Shown one piece after another: positions 26,301-36,784 of a DNA stretch of 64,000 bases. Source of the stretch: Ricordea florida. Lineage: Eukaryota > Cnidaria > Anthozoa > Corallimorpharia > Ricordeidae. The translations under genes and the position numbers were made by a program. Under the pieces are notes generated by a model, which saw nothing but the letters and a program-made list of their open reading frames with translations, was not told the origin of the DNA and ran no database searches. The DNA lies in contig OX453284.1 of assembly GCA_949710005.1 (NCBI GenBank), positions 8,373,477 to 8,437,476 on the forward strand, written 5' to 3'. Position 1 is the stretch's first letter. Each line of letters opens with the position of its first letter.

Positions 26301-29300
26301 CCAAATCTTTACTTGTTGTTTTCTCATTTCAGCGACCTTAGCCTGTTGGGCTAGTCGAGGTTTTATTTCAAAACTGTTTAGGGAAAATTTAAAAATATGC
26401 TTTCAATTAAAGTCTATCAATTTTTTTATAACAGGTGTCACTTATGTTAATTATGATATTTTATTATTATGATTATATTTCTAATTATAATCATTATTAT
26501 TATTATTATTATTATTATGATTATTATAATTATTATTGTGATGATAATTATTATCCATATACTGTATGCCAGTAAAACATTGTTGGTCTATTTGTGGCAT
26601 AATTATACATACCTGTAATACATTATGTACTTTAATACGTTCTATTATCTATGTATGCTCATTACATTGTTAAGAGAGTTCTTCATTTTCTTCACCCGAG
26701 GGAGTTTCTCACCTTTATTTAGGCAAGACCTCTTCAACTGCAGCCTGTAAAGTCAGTCAAATTATGTTAACACAGTAACAATTGACTTTGGTCTTAAGAC
26801 AGTGAATGATTTATAGCGAAATTGTATTTTTGCTGGGGTCAGGTAAGAGCTATTACACAATGTAGGTAAAACATTAAATAGAGTTCAAAGCCTATTTTAC
26901 TCACGTTATCTTTTCTGGTGTCGTTTAATCCTCGCAGGTTGAAGAAGAGTCCAACGTGTTACTTGATGGATCACTGATTGATCTTTGTGGTGTTGTTTTA
27001 CTTTGGAGGTCTGCAGAAGCATTGAAAGAAATGCCTGTAAGTGAATACTTGATGTTAAGTGAGCTTTTCCTCTCCCAAGCAACTGCTTCAACAAAAAGCT
27101 TAGATGCAAGAAAAATCAGTGGAAATTGCAAACAGCATTGGGCAAGGAACATTGACCATTAGAATTATGGGTGATCAAATTCGAGGTTTACCATGTAAAA
27201 TTGTTGAAATAACATGAATTTCGCACGCCTCCTGGGAAGGGGGAGGGAGGGAGGGAGTGGTGGTATACCCTAGATTATCAAGAATGCAGTGTCAATCACC
27301 CTCAGAATTACAGTCAGGTTAATTGTTGTTCCTTTTGTCTCTCAGACTATAGAGGTCATATTTCCCCACTCTCCCACCCCCAGAATTACAGAATTACTGC
27401 AGGGTGAGACGAAAATGAAAAGATCAGGTTACCCTTCGGGCAAGCTGTTACTTGAGGCTACTAGCCCGAAGCTCTGAGGAGCTAGCCCGAAATTAAATTG
27501 TTTATAGAGAATAATCAGATTTAATTACGCAAAATACAAGTACTGATACCAGGCATAGATATAAACTAATTTTCCGTAATATTTTACAGTTTACCCCCGT
27601 TGACGGTCAAAAATATTATAAATTTACGGAAATCACAACACAGTTATTTTTGTGAATATCATGAACGTTGCGATCGGTCAATTAAACTAGCACTGTAATC
27701 TGAAGTCCGTCGACATTCGATGAAGTAAATTATCTTCAAAGCTCGTCAAGCTGACAAACTGTATTGAGGCAACTAAAATGCGGCGCAAAACGTTGTCACG
27801 TAACTATCATTTGGTCTCAAAATGTTATCATTTTCTCTCAATGACACTTTGGTATTAAGGCTCAATTTATTGTCAGAAAAGAGGAACCAACGGTGTTTGC
27901 CCGTCGGGCAAGTTACGATAAGAAAACACTAGCCCGACAAGTCATTCCACTAGCCCTGGGCTATCGGACGGCATTTTCGTCGCGCCCTGTACTGTGGTCT
28001 CTCAGACTATAGAGGTCATTGATATTTCCCCACCCCCAGCCCCAGAATTACAGTCAGGTTAACTAGATACTGTGTTTCTCCCTTTTGTCTCAGACTATAG
28101 ATGTCATTGATAAAATGCGGGAAGGTCTTAACGCATCTCGTCCTCAGTGTCCCGTTGGACTTGTGACCTTAAAATTTCCTAGTCTGGGGGTGAGCTTACA
28201 CATTCTTTACTACTGCTGTTCAACCTTCTATCCATTGACCACATGACGCAAAGGACTTGTAGACATGAAAACGTTTTCTAATAATTCAAATATAACGTGT
28301 AAATTATTAATGGATCCTAAGCAGTGTTCTCCTTTCCAGGAGATAACCGGTAAAATTTATCGCCTGTAACAGCACTTGTTACCGCCTAAAATGGCCTGTA
28401 ATTCTTGAAAATTCAACAGCTACGCGAGTGTTTTACCGGTTTGAAAAACTCCATTACCTGTTGATATGAAATAAAAGGAGAACACTGATCCTAAGTCAGG
28501 AATTGAAGTTAAATTGTTGGAAAACCAAATCAAGTAATTGCGTCAATTAAAAACAAAGAGTAACGATTCAGAAATATTGACTGCGTTCAGACAACTTACT
28601 GATAGTTTCGGCTTTAACTCGCGAGGATGGAGATGGACTACAACTTGCGAAATTTGGGCTATTTTTTTTTCTTCACTCCTGAAAAAAATTCAACGCCCTG
28701 ATGGATTTAGAGCACGTCAATCCCAAACAGTGCAGAAAGTTGAAATTAAGTGCAGAAATTTGAAATTAAATTTTTGTATGTACATTTATATTATTAACAA
28801 GTAATCAAATGATTTCGAGTCCAATTTTGGATAAATAAGCATTCGTAAATTTTTCAAAGACAACAAATTGCCCTTACCCTCGAGGATCGTGCAATTTTCT
28901 CAGTCTGATAAATTTACTTGTGTTCATTGATTCCAATTTGCTCTCGAACCTATTTGACTACCTATGCAAAATACTCAAGATATTAAAAGAGTTGCCCAAA
29001 CCAGTGGAGCTGTAAAGAAAAGCAACAAGAGGAAAACTAAGATAAAGACAACAAAGCAAAAACATTTATGTGGGGGTAAACAGAGTTTACAGACTTTTGT
29101 ATTTTCCGTAAGGAACAATTTTCATTTCGAACATAATCCCATCGTTATTGCGCTCATACGTTGTTTGACTTTCAAGCTTAGCAATTTAGTGATGTCAGTG
29201 TCGGCAGTCTGCGGGTTAGCTGTTGGTCGACAATCAACCCATTTGTCGATAGTGGAAGCTCTTTCTTCAGTAGCCAATACTGAGGAAGGTACCCGCATAA

Positions 29301-31611
29301 CAATTGGGGAAACCTTGGCACTTGGAAAGTTAACAAAGCTTTATTTCAAGACTTACCCCTTTCACTCCCAGAAGTGATCAAAATGGAACTTCTCTTTTCC
29401 ATAACAATACAGTGTAAGAAAAACTGACTATAAGAATTCACTATGAAATAATATCAAATTCTCAAAATTTGTTTGCAACAAAATGTATGGTACTCAGTTA
29501 GGAGAATTGCCACTCAGATCTTGGGAGTGAAAGGGTTAAAATAGCTCCTTGAAGTCTCACCCAGTTTGATTACTGATCCCATCGGAACAATTTGGGGCCA
29601 ACCTGAAATATATACGTGATTCATAAGGGTTGTTTTTTGTTATAAAAGAGGAGTTTGTGCGTAGTTTTTCTGATTTTTAAGTTGCTTCAATTCATTTTTT
29701 TTCTACAACAGCACACATCTGGCAGCAGTGCTGCAGGTAAACAGCCTTACGTGTACCTCAAATGTGGCCATGTACATGGCTACCACTCCTGGAATTCACC
29801 TGACATACTTGGTAATGACAAAAGGACGTGTCCCGTGTGCTTACAGGTGAGAAACACGAAACAGCTTACTCCATTGTTCAATAAGGTCACATCTGATGTG
29901 CATGCCATCTTGTTTCGAGTACGTTTGCACTACCATGAATGGAAACATACACATCTCTATAGCATAACATTTACAGTACTCACCTTGAGATTGCATTTCA
30001 CCAAAGGCTAGTACGTTAGGTTTCAACGTTGACACATTGGGTAGTACGGGTTCCCTATCCCTTTGCCGGGGCGGATTTAGGAAAAGAGTGTAAACGGTGC
30101 GCACCCTCCCCTCCCTTCCCCGCTCGAGACGACCTGCAGCTTCCTTTTATAGCTAGTATTTTGCAAAAAAAGAAATACAAAAATAGAAAAAGAGAAAGTC
30201 TATGACTTATTAGTTTTGAAATAAACCATGAATCATAAGCCTTCTTCTTCGTTGTTCGCTTTTAAAATTTGTGTACGTCATCCGTGAGTTACGTCATTCC
30301 TTAGAGGTACGCCCTCTCCTTAGAAAAATACTAGGTGTGCCCCTGCATTGAACGCATGTTACCTCGTTTTCTGATAGCCAAGCCACCACCTACCAGAATA
30401 GGGATCAGCTTACCAAGTTCACTGTACGCAGGAAATATCGAAGCCAATCGCTATATACTGAAGAAATGGTAAACGTGCAGCGTGCTACCATCGAGTTATG
30501 GACGCACGCGGGAGGTTGCTGAACACGCAAGAAGCGTAAGAGATGTCTAGCTTCTTGAGTGCTTAGGAAACTCCCAAGTGCGTCCATAACTCCCTGGCTG
30601 CAAAGCTGCTGCGTTTACCATTTCTTTTATAACATAAGACTTCACAACTTCACAATGTGACGTCAGCATACAAGCCATGGGCAAATGGATCGCGCGTATT
30701 AGCCAATCATAGCGCGCTTTCCCAAAGCTATGTTATATGTTGTAACGCCTTTCTTGAGTTAGTATTGAAAGAATTGATATTCAAGTTAGTAGTGACACGT
30801 TACTTTGTATGTTTTTTTTGTTGTTGTTGTGGTTAGGCCAGTAGTTATGTGCCTTTAACTCTGGGAAGGGAGCCAGCATTTTATCAAGGAGGAACAGAAC
30901 CTACTCATGCTTTTGTACCTTGTGGACATGTTTGTTCCGAGGAAACGGTTCGGTAAGTCGAATGGTTGCATTTTTCGCGGTGTTTCATTCGCTATTATTC
31001 TCCGCTGATCGGCTTCTCTGCAGTTCACGGAATAATTATTACAATACATTGATTCAGGGACTGATTTTCACAAGAAGGAAGTTATGATAAAGAAATTGCT
31101 AGGAAATTGTACGAGATGTTCATTTAAACGCTTGCGATAATCGATGGCATCGTTCGCTCATCGATGTCATCAGTAAGTAATCGATAGGCCACAAAATGTT
31201 TTGTCATTAATTACTCATCGATTTTCCATTGATTATCGCTAATAATTACGGTGCGACTACTCGAACAAAGGCCACCAACATAAATTTTCACTTTTCATTG
31301 ATGTCAGTTATCATCGATTTATTAGGTCTGGTTTTATTCAAGCTCACTGATCCAAAACTGGGCCTGCCCAAGGATAAGCGCATCCCCCAAGTTATTGTTT
31401 TAATCCCATTATAGCGCTAGTCGGCTTTCTAGCAAGTGGGCTCAGTTCATATTCAGCTAAAAAGGGTTTCCATTGTTATGTGTTCAGGTTTTGGCAGCAA
31501 GTTCCTATTCCTCATGGATGTGATGCATTTCAAGCTATTTGTCCTTTCTGTGCTCTTCCTTTGGAAGGCGAAGATGGCTTCGTAAAACTCATCTTTTCAA
31601 GCGACGAATAA
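20365..31611 (+). CDS. PELI: Pellino E3 ubiquitin ligase
   Basis: Pellino family RING-like E3 ligase that ubiquitinates IRAK-type kinases downstream of Toll/IL-1 receptors. Recognised exons: 20365-20477, 21431-21563, 25546-25746, 25918-26100, 26938-27036, 28094-28189, 29712-29846, 30837-30952 and 31488-31611 (TAA). Phases chain correctly and total 399 residues from 20365. Signatures: GALVILG/YNGTLPNGELKRR, IGRSADSKIDFVVMDT, STISRYSCRIVVDRDPP, MDGLTTNGVLLM, IWREISVCGNVYGLR (FHA domain), then LDGSLIDLCGVVLLWRS, SRPQCPVGL, and the C-terminal zinc ligands in YVYLKCGHVHGYHSW, RTCPVC, HAFVPCGHVCSEE and AICPFC. The start is unsettled: the first in-frame ATG is 20386, but the exon is open to its acceptor at 20364 and an upstream exon may supply the start. 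About 34 residues expected before IGRS were not found. Which vertebrate PELI paralogue is closest cannot be decided. Confidence 0.93.
23585..23909. repeat. AGGGGTGACAAATG MITE, copy 2
   Basis: Left end AGGGGTGACAAATGCTGCCT, right end TTACCATTTGCTACCCCT. Same GTCTCGG-rich interior. In the long Pellino intron where an expected exon was not found. Confidence 0.7.
24541..24745 (+). repeat. Uninterrupted copy of the GAGGTCAAGATGGCTG repeat
   Basis: Matches the two flanks of the element at 42755-43110 with no insertion (GAGGTCAAGATGGCTGTATA near the left side, AACAAGCTTGGTCAGTAAAG near the right). It therefore serves as the empty-site form. Intronic in the Pellino gene. Confidence 0.6.
24793..25025 (+). 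repeat. Degenerate tandem repeat, 50-65 bp unit
   Basis: About four units built from AAAATGACCATTAAAATC, GATTTTTA, GTGATGAAAA and GACCTTT recur with drift. Pellino intron. Confidence 0.6.
26458..26556. repeat. (ATT)n microsatellite
   Basis: Imperfect ATT array in the Pellino intron before exon 26938-27036. Confidence 0.9.
27296..28110 (+). repeat. Three tandem copies of the Pellino exon-6 acceptor region
   Basis: A unit with CAGAATTACAG, a T-rich tract, and CTCAGACTATAGA(G/T)GTCAT occurs three times. The acceptor junctions fall at 27345/27346, 28005/28006 and 28093/28094. Only the third continues into the real exon (28094-28189). The first two run into C-rich sequence after the copied exon start. 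The 590-bp element at 27400-27989 lies in the second unit. The spare acceptors are potential decoy splice sites. Confidence 0.75.
27400..27989. mobile_element. hAT5-like non-autonomous element in a Pellino intron
   Basis: Ends CAGGGTGAGACGAAAATG and, inverted, CAGGGCGCGACGAAAATG (16 of 18 match), flanked by the 5-bp duplication TACTG (27395-27399, 27990-27994). Subterminal CGGGCAAG / CTTGTCGGGCTAG motifs occur near both ends. CAGGG ends suggest the hAT superfamily, and a 5-bp duplication fits the hAT5 subgroup; this assignment is inference. No transposase. It splits a tandem copy of the Pellino exon border. Confidence 0.72.
28801..28965. repeat. GTAATCAAA inverted-repeat element, second copy
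   Basis: GTAATCAAATGATTTCGAGT...GGATAAATAAGCATTCG on the left pairs with TTACTTGTGTTCATTGATTC...TATTTGACTACC on the right. In a Pellino intron. Confidence 0.6.
29352..29538 (+). repeat. Long member of the TAACCCTTT-type MITE group
   Basis: Left end TTACCCCTTTCACTCCCAGA, right end TTGGGAGTGAAAGGGTTAAA. Sits 170 bp before Pellino exon 7 (29712-29846). Confidence 0.6.
30462..30626. repeat. Inverted repeat in a Pellino intron
   Basis: AAGAAATGGTAAACGTGCAG and GAGTTATGGACGCACGCGGG pair with CTCCCAAGTGCGTCCATAAC and GCTGCGTTTACCATTTCTTT. 210 bp before Pellino exon 8. Confidence 0.65.
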
Positions 31612-33401
31612 GATACTGTTCATTCTACTTTAGTTATTGATTACCCATCTTGTTAAAAATATTAGGTCACACAATTCTTATCTGTGCTGTTTACAAACCG
31701 ACGTATTAACGACGTATTAACACCAGTTAACATCAGTCTCGGCTTTAAGCTTTAGTGACGATGAGTTCTATTGAGCGGCGTTAAGCTGACTGTTGAATGT
31801 AATTTGGCGATTGCTTGGTTTCGCATTGCTCCGATAAACGCGATCGGCTCACGAACAGCAGACAATAAGCGGCAAACTAAAACAAACCAAGACGGGCTCT
31901 CGTTCGTTTTCCCGGGCTTAGTGCTGACGACCTGTACTTGCTCTGAGGTGTCATTGGTTCATTTTGCTGTGTGCATCAATTGTGATTGGCCAGTGTATAT
32001 TAATTTGCCAACAGTCAACTAAAAATCGCTGTGTTATCAAGGTCGTAACATAGTGTCAGAGGCTTTCATAGTTGTGCAAAAGGAATGGTAATCTGTAGAT
32101 ATGCTCAGACTCTGAAGGACACGATTTCTATCTCTGTCTTTTCTGTGCGAGTCTCTAGGCTGGCCAAAAAGCTGACCTCTGGAGGAATCACAAGCCATGA
32201 AAATCCTAATCAGTATCCTTGAAGTGAATCCTTAAGGACTGGCAATTTTCTTTTTGCTCAGGGATAGGAAATGTCAACTTTGACTCTTATGGGATCACAG
32301 ATTTAAATTTTCTGCTAAAACATAGCAACAGTTACAAACATCAAAGGTGTGTGCCCAGAAAATCGTCGTGGTCTCATAAGCATGGGATACAGGAGCGTTT
32401 ATAAGGTATAATGCGTAATTTTACTAAAAAATGATTATTCATTTAGCGCGCTCGTTTTTGGGTGCCATGCATGAGAGTGTTTAAAATTGAGTTCAATCAA
32501 TTGAGTATTCTACTTATCTCGTGACGTCGTCCATCGACGGTTAAAGTTTATTGACAGTAAAATTTAGGGTATTGAAATTCGTTAAGTAAACCATTTTCAC
32601 TTTTTATAATTCTTATAGCTACAAATTTTATGTTCCAAGGCATACTGTATCTGTTTTATTATACAAGGGTTTAAATTTGCCCTATTATCTTCTTTCAGAT
32701 TTGGTAGCGTATAGTTCTTAGAGACCGGGCAGTGTATGTATGTGTCACGCTTTTAAGCTATCTCACGCTATTTCACGTCACGCTATTTAAGCGGTTCCGC
32801 CAAGTAACTAGTAATTAAAAAATTATTTTAGAATTGATTAGTATTGAATATATGGTTGTAAATGATTCGAAAAAGTAGCACAATATGTGTAGCGCCTTGT
32901 TAAGCCCTAGATAATTGTCACGAACAGTTGCTCGTTTCTCAGTAGTCCCGAGATATTTCGTGACATTTTCGAGCTCATTAAGTCACACTGTAGGTTGATA
33001 ACAAAATCTTGTCGCCCGATAAACTTGGACGTGTTCCCTTTAAAAAACATAAACAAGACTTGTAGAATAAGTGCTTCATAATTTTAGATTAGCTTTTTGT
33101 GTCCGAAAAGTTTTCGGGACTTTCGAGAAACGTTCGTTTGGCATAAATAATGGATGCTGTAGGTAGTGTACAATCGACTGTTCACTCTTAGCTTAAAACG
33201 TATCTTGTTTAGTGTAAAAGTGCTGTGGGTTTATAGGACAGGTTGCGTGTTATGGGTACATTTTACTGTATCTCAGTACCAATAGCTAAACAACGTAGTG
33301 TTTTACTTCTAAGAAAATGTTCTAGTCTTTTTTAATTATCGATAAAACGGTAACCTGTGCTAGTAATCCTTAAGGGCTTTAACCTGCCTTATTGCCCACA
33401 A
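31612..33401. other. Region 3' of Pellino
   Basis: Presumably the Pellino 3' UTR, then unique-looking AT-rich sequence. No coding exon, RNA gene or clear element was recognised. Confidence 0.45.
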
Positions 33402-33549
33402 TAACGTCAATCTTGTTCCCAGAACCCGCGATCCCTTGACCTGCGGTCGGGGACGGGGGCTCTGGGAACAAGATTGCAATGTCGCCTTTCTCTGGGTTGT
33501 TAAGATATCACGTGATATATTAGAAAACAAAACAACTGTTGTCTTACTC

Positions 33550-33752
33550 AGGACGCTTACCATTAGCCAGAACTCGCCGGTCAGACCAGTCCATTTGTAA
33601 AGAGAATTCCACTATAAATCAGCCAGATCAGTTCATTTCTACACAGCATGTATAGCGGTGACAGGTTTTTTAGCGAAAACTCGCAAAAGAAGCCTACTTC
33701 GTTTTCAATTTGACCTGCCCGGCTGGTCAGTTCTGACTTTTGGTAAGCGCCC
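33550..33752. repeat. Inverted repeat
   Basis: GCTTACCATTAGCCAGAACT and CGCCGGTCAGACC on the left, with GACCTGCCCGGCTGGTCAGT and TCTGACTTTTGGTAAGCGCC on the right. A separate hairpin (ATCTTGTTCCCAGAACCCGC with GGCTCTGGGAACAAGATTG) lies just before it at 33402-33478. Confidence 0.6.
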
Positions 33753-33828
33753 TCAGTTCTGGTGACTTTTTTGGTTTTCGAAATTAACTGGTTACTTGTT
33801 AACTGCTTTATAGAATGTAGAACGAAAG

Positions 33829-34415
33829 CCCTGTCCAAACGGGAAATGTTTGGCGACTAAACATCGAACATTGTCCGTTGACCAAACATTTTATCGTTTG
33901 GCCACCTTGTTTCAGTTGGTGGTGTTTGATCGTGTTTGATCGTATTTGGTCGTGTTTGATCGTGTTTGACAAAATTTGAAGGCCATCAAACATCCAATCA
34001 AACAACATTTCTTTTGTTCTCGTGATTGATGGACAATATTGTCCGTTTAGACAGCCGTATCAAACAGGTTTGGCGCGCGCATGCGTACCACGCATGTTCA
34101 GCCGCTTGCATCCATATCTTTGTGGCCCATAGCTCTTTGCTTGTAGAGCTTGATCTGTGTTTCATCAAACATGTTTTGATCGTTTGGGTACTCAGTTCAA
34201 CATCAACATGTTTGCTCACCAAACAATTTTTTGGGTCGTGCCCAATGTAATATAATTTATTCATTTCCTTTGTTAGTTAGGGTTGGGCACATTGTTAAGA
34301 ATTGCTCTGTGTCCTTTGTTTTACGTCAGTTGTGTGAATAAATTATATTACACCGGAGATGAGCCCAATTTTTGATAATGTTTCGTTGCCAAACATTTCC
34401 CGTTTGGACAGACGT
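33829..34415. mobile_element. Non-autonomous DNA element with CTGTCCAAACGGGAAATG ends
   Basis: Left GCCCTGTCCAAACGGGAAAT and GTTTGGCGACTAAACAT; right GTTTCGTTGCCAAACATTTC and CCGTTTGGACAGAC. The interior holds repeated GTGTTTGATC units (about 33925-33970) and many ...CAAACA motifs in both directions that may be transposase sites. The duplication is not clear. Confidence 0.65.
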
Positions 34416-35092
34416 TAAGTGTTTAATACTGTTGTAGCTAGCGATTTTGTGCAAGGCCTGATACAGCAAGTGGCGATATCCTTCGGGATGGAAATACTGC
34501 TTTACTCGTTTTCTTTGAAGCAAAGGTTTATTGTACTGCTTTTAGCAGGCAAATGTAATCAATAAAACATTTCTTTCAATCCTAATGATGTGAATGTACA
34601 TTATTAAATTTTGCATCTTACTAAGTCCGTAAGTTAAACGACTGTTAAAAGATAGAAGTACTGCAGAGTTTTCCTTATATTAGCTTCTTGACTATCGTAT
34701 AGTCTTCATCCAATCTTACCGGTAGAAGGAGAAGAAGGATGGATTTGGATTGTAATTTGATTTTGGGTTTTGCATGCAGAACGCTTATGAAACCCACCTA
34801 CTTTTCAAATCTGTAATTCCGCTTATTTTGATAGTTCGTGTTTAGTATATGATCAGCTTCCAATTCCTATAAAGTCATGCGCTTTCAATACATCAATGTT
34901 AAAACGAAAGCGGCTCATTCGCAAAATCAGAGTTTTCTGAAAATCAAAAATGAAACCAGTTTAATTTTTCTTTTGGCTTATTTCTGCCTCTCACAGTCTT
35001 GAAACTAATTCAAAAGTAAGGATAGTTCTACAAATCGAACTTATACAATTTACATCAGGGTTTTTTAGTACAGACGGTGCGTGTTAAGCGGA

Positions 35093-35578
35093 CTATAAGC
35101 TATAAAGTATCGAACGAGGGAGAACCATAAGTCTCGGTGTCATTAAAATTGTTTTGGCCTTCTCGACACTCGAAGCTTGACGGTAAACAACATACAAGTA
35201 CGCTCCTTCACCAAAAACCAAAATGGTGGAAACAAAACCGCAGATTGCAGAAGCTTTGAGCGTAAGATCTTCCGCGTGCTGGTCTCCCTTAACATAAACC
35301 ATGGAAGAGCCAACAAGGAAGGATAAAGCAGCCAAGAAGCACGAAAGAAACCCAACGAAAGGCTGCTTCAAAACTGGGGGAAGCACCTTACACTGATGAG
35401 TCACTCGTAAAGCAATGTGCACGACCAAGAAGACAAACGCTAATGCCGCCACAAAGATGAAGCCAACCTTCGATAGAGGTGATAATCCAGTAAAAATCAC
35501 ATTGGAGGCTTATCTGACTTCTTGGTAGCGGCTCTGTTGGAGCGTTATGGTCTTGAGTGGTTTCAGCCATGTTTCATT
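35093..35578 (-). pseudogene. MARVEL-like multi-span membrane protein, frame broken or missing an exon
   Basis: On the minus strand an open frame from about 35508 to the stop at 35093 encodes three strongly hydrophobic helices (GFIFVAALAFVFLVVHIAL; FVGFLSCFLAALSFLVG; AICGFVSTILVFGEGAYLYV). Spacing and polar loops resemble helices 2-4 of a MARVEL domain (CMTM/MAL-like), which is a tentative family call. Just upstream, an ATG in excellent context (AAACATGGC, 35570) opens MAETTQDHNAPTEPLPRSQ, but in a different frame; the membrane frame has a TAA between them. Either a one-base indel has broken the gene, or the membrane part is an internal exon entered at an acceptor such as the AG before GTTGGC (TATCGAAG|GTTGGC), with the first helix on an unrecognised upstream exon. 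Confidence 0.4.
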
Positions 35579-36461
35579 TGGGATTTTCACCTGGTTAACG
35601 GCTTATCATCACTTAAAATTCTTCTTTCTGTTATCTCGTGAAACATATGAATTGTTAATAATTCTCTGAATTTAAAATTTAAAACGTTGAACAACAATTA
35701 AGTTGTCAGTTTCAAGCCTAATCGGACTTGATGAGAAGCGAAAACATTTTCTTATAGTTAGTAGAGGGGACTATGATTTTCTGCTGGTTGTACAGTAGTC
35801 TGATTTCCAGTGTCGGAATTTCCTCTATTGCTTCTCAGAGGACACACGGTGTCAATACTATTACGGTACACGTTCATTTGCAGAAATCCTCCTTAGTTAA
35901 CACTGGTTATCAGCAGCTGAATTAATTATAACCCGCTAAGATAATCATCTTACCTTATTGTTGGCATAACAAGCCGGATAAATTGAATAGTGACACAAAG
36001 CTAGTTGATACAGACTCGTATCAAAATACATTGCGATTGGCCTTGCTCTGATTGGTAAGCAGAGTTAAGTCTTGTTATAACTGGCGGACGCCCGCGTGAA
36101 ATCGTTTAGTGTCAGTAATAGCAAGGGTACAGAATCAGTACGGGTTGCGAGAATGAATACTGAGGAATTAAACTTGCGCTCAGTAATCTAGACTAGACCT
36201 GTTGGGTAATTTTAAATCTTTAATGTAGCAAATGTAAATGAATGACAGTGCAGTCCTTCAACTGCGACGCTGAACAAAAACGGATTGAGCTGAAACTGAA
36301 ATAATATTGCCACGATCAACCGAGGTCTGATTCCGCTGAAAGGAATAAATTGTTCTCTCTGCATACACTATGCAGTAGCTGTATATGTCCATTGAAACAC
36401 TGTACAAGTCAGATATGACTTTTGTGTTTCTTTTTTTTTTTCAAATACTCATCCAGCTAGT

Positions 36462-36610
36462 TAGTATTGATAATAGGACTGAGTGGAATCCAATTCGGTC
36501 TGTAATTATTCGAGTGATTAGCAAAATCAGACGACCGCATAGCGGGAGTCCGATTTGTTTAATCACGAGTATGTTTGTAGACCGAATTGAACGACACGAA
36601 GTCTTATAAC
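36462..36610. repeat. Inverted repeat with GACTGAGTGGAATCCAATTC arms
   Basis: Left GACTGAGTGGAATCCAATTC and GGTCTGTAATTATTCGAGTG, right CACGAGTATGTTTGTAGACC and GAATTGAACGACACGAAGTC. A half copy is at 51910-51970, next to a PIF/Harbinger-type MITE. Confidence 0.6.
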
Positions 36611-36752
36611 CAATTAATCATAATCATGTTTAACAAAATTTGTGATATATAAACTTCTTTTTTCTTTAAATCAAAGCACATGAAATTCCAAGAGCTTTTT
36701 TTGCTAGCAGTGAAAAAAAAAAATAGCCATTTGAGCTCGTGCGTTATGGCGA

Positions 36753-36784
<32 letters not shown>

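Noticed and set aside
28964-29377. 137-codon open frame in a Pellino intron
   Set aside because: Partly overlaps an inverted repeat, has no recognised domain, and the gene reads through on flanking exons.
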